From: Micrococcus sp.
Lineage (GTDB): Bacteria > Actinomycetota > Actinomycetes > Actinomycetales > Micrococcaceae
Reading direction: 5' to 3'
Assembly: GCA_029961105.1 (NCBI GenBank)
Contig: JASBVO010000001.1
Coordinates: 62,001-126,000 of the forward strand
DNA length: 64,000 bases
Position numbers and translations under genes: made by a program
Notes under the pieces: generated by a model
Told to the model about the DNA's origin: nothing
Database searches by the model: none
The model's input: the letters and a program-made list of their open reading frames with translations, nothing else
Shown here: positions 46,127 to 53,275 of the stretch, piece by piece
How the letters are laid out: each line of letters begins with the position of its first letter
Position numbering within the stretch: the stretch's first letter is position 1

Positions 46127-47524
46127 TCACGGGTACTGCAGGTAACGGCGGACCTCATGCTCCGTGACGATGTCCGTCAGCTCGTGGTACTCGTCGAGCT
46201 TCAGCCGGGCGTAGTAGTCGATGAAGTCCTCGGTCTCCCCGGTTGCCTCGCCGAAGCCGTCCTCGACCGGGACCTTGCCGAAGGCCTTGCGCAGGACATC
46301 GTCCTTCCGGAGGTAGTGCACCGACTCCCGCAGGCTGTGCGGGAGCATGTGCAGGCCCCGCTTCTCCAGCAGGTGTGGGGGCACGTCGTACAGGTTGCCC
46401 GTGTTGGGCTCCCCCGGGTCCAGCTCGCGCTCGATGCCGTCCAGGCCCGCCGCCAGCGCCGCGGCGAAGCCCAGGTAGGGGCTACCGGAGAAGTCCGGCG
46501 TGCGGTCCTCGATGGCCCCCACCCGTGCCACGCGCAGCATCTGGGTGCGATTGTTGCCGCCATAGGTGATCGCCACCGGGACCCAGGTGCGGACGGACTC
46601 GGTGCCGGCCTTCATGCGCTTGTACGAGTTGACCGTCGGGGCCACCATGGCCATGTACCCGCGGGCATGGTCCAGGATCCCGGCTGCGAACTGGTAGCCG
46701 AGCTTGGACAGCCCCAGGCCCCGCGGGTCATCGAGGTCCTCGAAGAGGTTGATGTCCCGCTCGATGTCCCACAGGCTCATGGTGTAGTGGAATCCGTTGC
46801 CGGTGTTGTTGGTGAACGGCTTGGGCATGAAGGTGGCAATGGAGCCGTGTTCCCGCGCCACCGTCTCCGTCATGTACCGGAAGAAGACGGCCCGGTCAGC
46901 GGTCTCCATGGCGTCGGCGAAGGTGACGTTGCACTCGAACTGGCCGTTGGCGTCCTCGTGGTCGACGGCATAGTTCTCCCACCCCAGCTCCGTCACGTAC
47001 TTGGACAGGCGGGTCACGAAGTCGTACTGGCGCGTCAGGCCCTTGACGTCGTAGCAGGGCTTGGTCCAGTTGTCGAAGGTATCGGCGACGATCAGCTTCC
47101 CGTCATCGTCGAAGTCGACCAGGGTGAACTCCGCCTCGAAACCGATCTTGAAGACGTAGCCCATGTCCGCGGCCCGCTCGATCTGCTTGCGCAGGATCGT
47201 CCTGGGGCAGAACGGCCATTCCTCTCCGTTGACCCGCGCATCGCCGATCACATGGGCCAGGCCCGGCTGCCAGGGGACCACGCGAAGGGTCCGCGGATCA
47301 GGCACGACCTCGATGTCCGGGCTGTGCGGTCCCTGCCCGATCTCGCCTGCGGCGAATCCGGCGAATCCGGCACCGTCGGTGAACAGCTTGTCCACCTGCG
47401 AGGACGGCACCAGTTTCGCACTCGACTTGCCGCGTATCTCGGTGAAGGAGGCAAAGATGAAATCGATACTGCACTGGTCGACGACGGTTTTGACATCCGG
47501 GACCGTGGTGGTGGAAGTTGACAT
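46127..47524 (-). CDS. gmaS: Gamma-glutamylmethylamide synthetase
   Basis: The 465-aa protein is a glutamine-synthetase-like ligase: IEVVPDPRTLRVVPWQPG, KIGFEAEFTLVDF (metal Glu), NYAVDHEDANGQFECNVT, FMPKPFTNNTGNGFHYTMSLWD and RAPT-like APTVNSYKRM. It lacks the adenylylation-site region of GlnA. Such proteins, often named GlnT or type III GS, include GmaS, which joins methylamine to glutamate using ATP. The choice of GmaS over ordinary glutamine synthetase rests on the mgs and mgd genes next to it. ATG at 47524 has GAGG 6 nt upstream. It heads the minus-strand operon gmaS-channel-mgsABC. Confidence 0.87.
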   Translation of the reverse strand: MSTSTTTVPDVKTVVDQCSIDFIFASFTEIRGKSSAKLVPSSQVDKLFTDGAGFAGFAAGEIGQGPHSPDIEVVPDPRTLRVVPWQPGLAHVIGDARVNGEEWPFCPRTILRKQIERAADMGYVFKIGFEAEFTLVDFDDDGKLIVADTFDNWTKPCYDVKGLTRQYDFVTRLSKYVTELGWENYAVDHEDANGQFECNVTFADAMETADRAVFFRYMTETVAREHGSIATFMPKPFTNNTGNGFHYTMSLWDIERDINLFEDLDDPRGLGLSKLGYQFAAGILDHARGYMAMVAPTVNSYKRMKAGTESVRTWVPVAITYGGNNRTQMLRVARVGAIEDRTPDFSGSPYLGFAAALAAGLDGIERELDPGEPNTGNLYDVPPHLLEKRGLHMLPHSLRESVHYLRKDDVLRKAFGKVPVEDGFGEATGETEDFIDYYARLKLDEYHELTDIVTEHEVRRYLQYP

Positions 47525-47576
47525 GGGGGACCTCATTCTGGGGGGTGACAATAGAGGTATCTTGGTCTGAGGAAAT

Positions 47577-47616
47577 GTCACTCAGTTTCAACAAGTCGAA
47601 CTTTATGGTCACTCAG
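47577..47616. repeat. Direct repeat GTCACTCAG with 31-bp period
   Basis: Exact copies at 47577-47585 and 47608-47616 lie about three helical turns apart, 53-92 bp upstream of the gmaS ATG, as expected for a dimeric or cooperative regulator. Confidence 0.5.
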
Positions 47617-47635
47617 CGTGGCACCGACCCCTGGG

Positions 47636-47651
47636 TGTGTCAATGATCACA
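47636..47651. promoter_or_regulatory. CRP/GlxR-like site
   Basis: TGTGT-CAATGA-TCACA matches the CRP-family consensus TGTGA-N6-TCACA at 9 of 10 outer positions. It could link the methylamine genes to carbon status. Confidence 0.5.
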
Positions 47652-48011
47652 CTGCGCTGATTTACCATCACTGCAGCAATGGATTGCTTGACGGTGGAAC
47701 CTTCTGACCTGAGGCGTTCTCCTGACAGTCAATGGAGTCCACTGCGGGTTGATGAACCCTTGACACCCCCGGAAGCCGCTGATTCGCTGATTGTCAGTCG
47801 CGATGTAAGTCATATGGATCGCGGAAAAACCGAGGAGAATTCCCGAATGGCGGGGATTCAATACCCCCTGCGTGGCGCGGCCCAGTCGTGGACCCCCGCT
47901 CCTGGATGCCCCGCTGTGTCGCTCCCGCAACCACGAAGCTGTCGATCACTCCACCGGCAAGATCGCGCCCCGACGTGGGGCAACGCGACCGAGCAGAACG
48001 GGAAACGGGAT

Positions 48012-49334
48012 ATGAAGAACGGCCACACCAGTGACTCCGACTCCGCACGGGCCTCCTCGGGACGCGCCTCCCGTCGTCCTCCCCGCCGGGAGCGCTACTC
48101 CGCCCTGCAATTGGTCTCGAAGGGACTCTCGGGCGGTGACTGGCCGCGGGTCTGGGAGCACCGTGACCTGGAGCGCCGCTACGACGTCGTGATCATCGGT
48201 GGGGGTCTGCACGGACTGGCCACGGCCTACTACCTCGCCGCCCACCATGGCATCCGCAACGTCGCCGTCCTGGACAAGGGCTACCTCGGTGGCGGTGGCT
48301 CGGGGCGCAATACCGCCATCCTCCGGTCCAACTACCTGACCCCGGAGGGGGTCAGGTTCTACGACCGGTCCCTGAAGCTGTACGAGGACCTGGCCGGAGA
48401 ACTGAACTTCAACGTCATGTTCTCCCAGCGCGGGCACCTCACGCTGGCCCACAACGACGGCGCGCTGCGGACCATGCGCTGGCGCGCCGAGGTGAACAAG
48501 CTCCAGGGCATCGACTCCGAGGTGATCGGCCCGGACGAGATCAAGAGACTGGTGCCGCGACTGGACACCTCGGATGAGGCGCGCTATCCGATCCTGGGGG
48601 CGCTCTACCACCCTCCCGGCGGCATCATCCGCCACGACGCCGTCGTCTGGGGCTATGCCCGGGCTGCCGGGCGTCTCGGGGTGCACCTGCACCAGAACAC
48701 CGAGGTCACCGGCATCGACGTCCAGAACGGCAGTGTGACCGGTGTCAGGACGAACCGCGGCACCATCGCCGCCGGGACCGTGGTCAACTGCACCGCCGGC
48801 TGGTCCACGCTCATCTCGGACATGGCCGGGGTGGACATGCCGGTCACGACGTCCCCCCTGCAGGCCGCGGTGACGGAACCGGTCAAGCCCTTCCTGGACA
48901 CAGTCGTCGTGTCCGGCACCCTGCACGTCTACGTCAGCCAGACCGACCGCGGCGAGCTGGTCTTCGGCGCCAGCGTGGACCCGTTCACCTCGTACTCCAC
49001 GCGAGGCTCCCTGGAATTCGTCGAAGGGCTGGCCTCGAACGTCCTGAAGCTCATGCCCTCGCTGTCCAAGATGAGGCTCCTGCGCCAGTGGGCCGGGCTG
49101 TGTGACATGACCCCTGACTATTCGCCCATCATGGGTGCGACCCCGGTGCAGGGGTTCTTCGTGGACGTCGGGTGGGGCACCTACGGGTTCAAGGCCGGAC
49201 CGGTCGCCGGGGAGGCCATGGCCGAGCACATCGCCACGGACCGCGTCCCCGAGATCATCGCGCCCTTCGGCCTCGATCGCTTCGAGACCGGCCGGCTGGT
49301 CGGCGAGAAGGGAGCGGCGGCCGTGGGCCACTGA
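48012..49334 (+). CDS. mgdA: N-methylglutamate dehydrogenase subunit A (SoxB-like FAD protein)
   Basis: The 440-aa protein resembles the beta subunit of heterotetrameric sarcosine oxidase: DVVIIGGGLHGLATAYYLA (FAD Rossmann motif), LDKGYLGGGGSGRNTAILRSNY, and the C-terminal FFVDVGWGTYGFKAGPVAGEAMAEHI. A basic 45-residue N-terminal extension precedes the ERRYDVVI start of the fold. ATG at 48012 with GGGA upstream is the best of several in-frame choices. With mgdB and mgdCD it should oxidise N-methylglutamate to glutamate. Without the mgs/gmaS context it would be called sarcosine oxidase beta, and that substrate cannot be excluded. Confidence 0.85.
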   Translation: MKNGHTSDSDSARASSGRASRRPPRRERYSALQLVSKGLSGGDWPRVWEHRDLERRYDVVIIGGGLHGLATAYYLAAHHGIRNVAVLDKGYLGGGGSGRNTAILRSNYLTPEGVRFYDRSLKLYEDLAGELNFNVMFSQRGHLTLAHNDGALRTMRWRAEVNKLQGIDSEVIGPDEIKRLVPRLDTSDEARYPILGALYHPPGGIIRHDAVVWGYARAAGRLGVHLHQNTEVTGIDVQNGSVTGVRTNRGTIAAGTVVNCTAGWSTLISDMAGVDMPVTTSPLQAAVTEPVKPFLDTVVVSGTLHVYVSQTDRGELVFGASVDPFTSYSTRGSLEFVEGLASNVLKLMPSLSKMRLLRQWAGLCDMTPDYSPIMGATPVQGFFVDVGWGTYGFKAGPVAGEAMAEHIATDRVPEIIAPFGLDRFETGRLVGEKGAAAVGH

Positions 49335-49382
49335 GCTGCCAGACCCATCCATCGTGCCACCTAGACCCCAAGGAACGTCCCC

Positions 49383-49637
49383 ATGATCCAGATTCCCTGT
49401 CCCTGGTGCGGTCCGCGCAACGTCACCGAGTTCCACCACTACGGTCCCTCCGCGACCAGGCCGTCCGTGGCGGACACGACCGTCGAAGGGTGGCACCGGT
49501 ACCTGTACTTCCGGGCCAACCCGCTCGGACCGGTGGAGGAGAGCTGGTACCACGCCGCCGGGTGCCGGCGGTTCGTCGCCGTCGTCCGTGATACCCACAG
49601 CAACCAGATCACCCCCGCTGAAGGAGCCGAGCGATGA
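49383..49637 (+). CDS. mgdB: N-methylglutamate dehydrogenase subunit B (SoxD-like)
   Basis: The 84-aa protein matches the small zinc-binding delta subunit of sarcosine oxidase: IPCPWCGPRNVTEFHHYG with Cys6 and Cys9, WHRYLYFRANPLGPVEESWYHAAGCRRF with the third Cys and a His. AAGGAA lies 8 nt before the ATG. The delta subunit is structural, with its zinc site near the alpha subunit. Its stop overlaps the next gene start (ATGA), so it is coupled to the large subunit gene. Confidence 0.9.
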   Translation: MIQIPCPWCGPRNVTEFHHYGPSATRPSVADTTVEGWHRYLYFRANPLGPVEESWYHAAGCRRFVAVVRDTHSNQITPAEGAER

Positions 49638-52600
49638 CCCTGACCGATCCCGCAACACTGCAGCAGCGCCGGCTGACCCCCCAGGACGGCGAGGTGATCG
49701 ACCGGACACGGACGCTCCAGTTCACCTGGAACGGACGGGCCCACACCGGTTTCGAGGGCGACACCATCGTGTCGGCCCTGGCGGCGGCCGGCGAGCGGAT
49801 GCTCTCACGCAGCTTCAAGTATCACCGGCCCCGCGGACTGCTGACGGCCACGATGCACGATCCCGGGGCCATCCTGCAGGTCGATGACGAGCCGAACGTG
49901 CGGGCGGCGCACCGACTGCTCCGGGAGGGCATGCGGGTGTCCTCCCAGAACACGTGGCCCTCGCTGCACCTGGACGTCAAGGCGGTCAACCAGCTCATCG
50001 GCCGCTTCCTGGCCCCCGGGTTCTACTACAAGACCTTCATGGAACCGCAGTCGCTGTGGCCGGTCTACGAGCGGGTGCTGCGTCAGTTCGTCCACGCCGG
50101 GCGCGTCTCGCCCGAAGCGGCCGAGGAAGTCTATGACAAGCGGTACGCCCACACGGACGTCCTGGTGGTCGGCGGGGGACCGGCCGGCATGGCCGCGGCA
50201 CTGGCGGCGGCGCAGGCCGGTGCGCGGGTGATGCTGGTGGAGGAGGAACACCGGCTCGGAGGTCGCCTGCGGTGGACCGACCCGGGAGCGGCGGAAGCGC
50301 TCGCCGGCCGGATCCATGCCACCGAGAACATCCGGGTCCTGACGAACTCCACGGTCGCGGCACGGTATGACGAGAACTGGTGTGCCGTGGTCCAGCGCGA
50401 CCCCGTCCCGGGGACGGCCGAACGATTGCTCAAGACTCGGGCGGGCAGCGTGGTCGTGGCCGCGGGGCTGATCGAGCGGCCCTATGTCTTCGCGGGCAAC
50501 GACCTGCCCGGCGTCATGCTCTCCACGGCGGTCCGCCGCCTGGTGCGCCTCCACGCCGTGGCGCCCGGAGAGCGGGCCGTGGTCTTCACCGCCAATCCCG
50601 AGGGCGACGCGGCCGTCGACGACCTGCGGCGCGCCGGCGTCGAGGTGGCCCACGTGGCCGACGCGCGCACCGGCGCGAACGTGGTCAGGGCGCGGGGCCG
50701 CCAGGGGGTCCAGGCCGTGGAACTCGCCGACGGCAGCACCATCGAGGCCGACCTGCTGGTGACCGCCACGGGGTGGACCGCGCCGACGTCGCTGCTGAAC
50801 ATGTCCGGGTACGTGCCGTACTACGAGCCGCGGGCCGCACGGTTCCTGCCGGGCGCCCCCGCCGCGGACGGGGTCTACTGCACCGGCGGGATCGCCGGGG
50901 ACGCCAGCGACGAACAGCACCGGGAGCATGCCACCGCGGTCGGTGGGCTGGCGGCGCGCCACGCGCTGCGCCGTCGCCGGGCGGTCGCGGCGCGGCTCCC
51001 CACCGTCGCGGCCTCGGGAGACCCGGCAGCCCGGGATGCCGACGGACCGGTCTCCGACGCGGCGCCCACGGCCGTTCCCGGGCTCCCCGTGCCCGAGCAC
51101 CCGGAACTGTTCCGGTCCTCGACACACGGGATCGTGGACTTCTCGGAGGACGTCTCCTCCAAGGACCTGCACTCCGCCGTCCGCGAGGGGTACGACTCGG
51201 CGGAGCTGGCCAAGCGCTACACCACGGTGACCATGGGGTCCACGCAGGGCAAGCTGGAGCTGGTCAACGCGCTGGCCATCATCGCCGAGGCCACCGGGAA
51301 GACCATCGCGGAGACGGGGTCCACCACCTGGCGGCCCATGTACACCTCCGTCACCCTCGGTGCGCTGGCCGGCCGGCACCACGATCCCGTGCGCCACTCG
51401 GCCATCCAGCCGTGGCACGAGGCCCATGGCGCCGTGCCGCTGGTGGCCGGGCAGTGGATCCGTCCCGACCACTATGGGGACCCTGAGGCCGAGGTCCGGG
51501 CGGTCCGGAACGGCGTGGGCATCATCGATGTCACGCCGATCGGCAAGCTCGACCTCCAGGGGCCGGACGTCCCGAAGCTGCTGAACCAGCTGTACGTGAA
51601 CAAGTGGTCCCGGCTCGACGTCGGCCGGGTGCGGTATGGCGTGATGTGCGCCGAGGACGGGGTGGTGCTGGACGACGGGGTCACGGCCCGCCTGGGCGAG
51701 GACCACTACCTCATGACCACCACCTCGTCCGGTGCCGCGAGGGTGTGGGAGTGGGCCGAGGAATGGCTCCAGACCGTGCACCCGGAGTGGCAGGTCCACG
51801 TCACCCCGGTGACCACCGCGTACACGAGCATCAACGTGGCCGGGCCGCGCTCGCGCCAACTGGTCTCCCGGCTGGTGGAGGGCGTGGACCTGTCCGCCGA
51901 GCAGTTCGGGTACATGCAGGTCCGTACCGGCCGGGTGGCCGGCGTGGACGACTGCATCCTCTGGCGCATCGGGTTCACGGGGGAACTGTCCTATGAGATC
52001 CACGTGCCGGCCTCCTTCGGCCTGCACGTCTGGGAATGCCTCCTGGCCGCCGGGGAGGACCTGGGCGTGAGACCGTTCGGGGTGGAGGCACAGCGCGTGC
52101 TGCGCCTGGAGAAGGGCCACCTCATCGTCGGACAGGACACCGATGGTCTCACGAAGGCCTACAGTGCCGGACTGGACGGGGCCGTCAAGCTGGACAAGGA
52201 CGACTTCGCGGGCAAGCCGGTGCTGGTGTGGCAGCACCGCAACGCCACGGGGCCTCGCCTGGTGTCCATCCAGCCGGTCGACCCGGGCATCGTTCCGCCG
52301 GAGGCCAGCCAGATCCTGCTGCCGACCGGCCGCATCGGCGGCCGGATCACCTCCAGCAGGCACTCGCCGACGCTGAACAGGTCGGTGTGCCTGGGCCAGG
52401 TCGAACGGTCCCTGAGCGAACCGGGTACCGTCCTGTCCATCAGGCTGCCTGACGGGCGGACCGTCGAGGGGACGGTGATGCCCCGGCTCGCACACGTGGA
52501 CCCCGAGGGCACCCGGCTCGACAACGAGACCCGCCCCCTGCCGCCGGTGACCCGCCCGGCGCCGGTGGCACGCGGCCCGGTTCCCGTGGTGGGAGCCACC

Positions 52601-53185
52601 GCGTCCGTCGCCGGCTGGGAGGTCTCGCCGCTCCGGCGGAGGGAGGGCCTGACCCTGGGCGACTGGAGCCCGATGAGCAAGATCGGCGTCCGGGCACCGA
52701 TGGGCGGGTCCGTCGCCGCGGCTCTGCGGGCACGGTTCGGACGGACCTGCCGGACCGCGCACGGGATGCTGGTGGTCGGTTCCGGGCCGGGGGAGTGGAC
52801 GGTGCTCAGCGGTCCCGCGGAACGGACCCGTACCCTCCAGGAGATGTGCGAGCTCGTCCAGGAGGAGGAGGGGCTTGCCTCGGTGGTAGACCTCACCCAC
52901 GGCAGGGCGCTGTTCCGCCTCACCGGGGAGCGTGCGGCGGACCTGCTGGCCATCGTGTGTGCCATCGACCTCTCCGGCGACGTGGTCCCCGACGGTGCGG
53001 CGCTGCGCAGCAGCGTGGCCGGCGTGGCCACGGACCTGATACGCCACGACGACGGCTCCGTCCCCGGTTACCTGCTGCACTGCGAACGGTCCTCCGGGCG
53101 GTACCTGTTCTCGACGCTGCAGGAGGTCGGCGCCGAGTACGGACTCGCCGAGACCGGCTTCCCCACCGACGGGACGGTGCTGTAG
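49634..53185 (+). CDS. mgdC: Fused N-methylglutamate dehydrogenase subunits C and D (SoxA-SoxG-like)
   Basis: The 1183-aa product exceeds the usual alpha subunit (about 970-1000 aa) by one gamma subunit. Order: N-terminal ferredoxin-like domain (TFEGDTIVSAL type, 20-100), NAD(P)/FAD Rossmann unit (VLVVGGGPAGMAAALAAAQAG, about 175), pyridine-nucleotide-disulfide region to 440, and a GcvT-like tetrahydrofolate domain (about 590-960). After a Pro/Val linker (TRPAPVARGPVPVVG) comes a SoxG-like domain at about 1000-1183 (SPLRRREGL, LTHGRALFRLTGERAADLL). No separate mgdD exists downstream. It should pass the methyl group as methylene-tetrahydrofolate. The start overlaps mgdB. Confidence 0.88.
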   Translation: MTLTDPATLQQRRLTPQDGEVIDRTRTLQFTWNGRAHTGFEGDTIVSALAAAGERMLSRSFKYHRPRGLLTATMHDPGAILQVDDEPNVRAAHRLLREGMRVSSQNTWPSLHLDVKAVNQLIGRFLAPGFYYKTFMEPQSLWPVYERVLRQFVHAGRVSPEAAEEVYDKRYAHTDVLVVGGGPAGMAAALAAAQAGARVMLVEEEHRLGGRLRWTDPGAAEALAGRIHATENIRVLTNSTVAARYDENWCAVVQRDPVPGTAERLLKTRAGSVVVAAGLIERPYVFAGNDLPGVMLSTAVRRLVRLHAVAPGERAVVFTANPEGDAAVDDLRRAGVEVAHVADARTGANVVRARGRQGVQAVELADGSTIEADLLVTATGWTAPTSLLNMSGYVPYYEPRAARFLPGAPAADGVYCTGGIAGDASDEQHREHATAVGGLAARHALRRRRAVAARLPTVAASGDPAARDADGPVSDAAPTAVPGLPVPEHPELFRSSTHGIVDFSEDVSSKDLHSAVREGYDSAELAKRYTTVTMGSTQGKLELVNALAIIAEATGKTIAETGSTTWRPMYTSVTLGALAGRHHDPVRHSAIQPWHEAHGAVPLVAGQWIRPDHYGDPEAEVRAVRNGVGIIDVTPIGKLDLQGPDVPKLLNQLYVNKWSRLDVGRVRYGVMCAEDGVVLDDGVTARLGEDHYLMTTTSSGAARVWEWAEEWLQTVHPEWQVHVTPVTTAYTSINVAGPRSRQLVSRLVEGVDLSAEQFGYMQVRTGRVAGVDDCILWRIGFTGELSYEIHVPASFGLHVWECLLAAGEDLGVRPFGVEAQRVLRLEKGHLIVGQDTDGLTKAYSAGLDGAVKLDKDDFAGKPVLVWQHRNATGPRLVSIQPVDPGIVPPEASQILLPTGRIGGRITSSRHSPTLNRSVCLGQVERSLSEPGTVLSIRLPDGRTVEGTVMPRLAHVDPEGTRLDNETRPLPPVTRPAPVARGPVPVVGATASVAGWEVSPLRRREGLTLGDWSPMSKIGVRAPMGGSVAAALRARFGRTCRTAHGMLVVGSGPGEWTVLSGPAERTRTLQEMCELVQEEEGLASVVDLTHGRALFRLTGERAADLLAIVCAIDLSGDVVPDGAALRSSVAGVATDLIRHDDGSVPGYLLHCERSSGRYLFSTLQEVGAEYGLAETGFPTDGTVL

Positions 53186-53228
53186 CCGGGTGCCGTGCGC
53201 GGCGGCCGGCGGTGCCGTGACCGCCGCC

Positions 53229-53257
53229 TGTGGACCATCCCGTGGGGGTGGTCCACA
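53229..53257. promoter_or_regulatory. Inverted repeat at the dnaG promoter
   Basis: TGTGGACCA (53229-53237) and TGGTCCACA (53249-53257) are perfect 9-bp arms with an 11-nt spacer. The right arm ends 6 bp before the dnaG -10. It could be an operator for dnaG or a weak terminator for the mgd operon. Confidence 0.5.
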
Positions 53258-53263
53258 GGCGCC

Positions 53264-53269
53264 TAGACT
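53264..53269 (+). promoter_or_regulatory. -10 box of dnaG (leaderless)
   Basis: TAGACT ends 6 nt before ATG at 53276. Confidence 0.55.
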
Positions 53270-53275
53270 GGTGGC

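Larger units (their letters stand above)
47525..48011. promoter_or_regulatory. Divergent control region of the N-methylglutamate genes
   Basis: This 487-bp gap between gmaS and mgdA is richer in A+T than its neighbours. It holds the direct repeat GTCACTCAG (47577, 47608), a CRP/GlxR-like site (47636-47651) and a plus-strand TTGACA (47760-47765) 17 nt before TTCGCT (47783-47788), a possible mgdA promoter with a long leader. The mgdA reading frame is open upstream of 48012 to 47679, but I see no Shine-Dalgarno for an earlier start. A small stem GCCCC/GGGGC is at 47967-47981. No regulator gene adjoins. Confidence 0.55.

Noticed and set aside
47679-48011. N-terminal extension of mgdA by about 110 codons
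   Set aside because: No ribosome-binding site, no similarity to flavoprotein N-termini, and it would consume the regulatory region.
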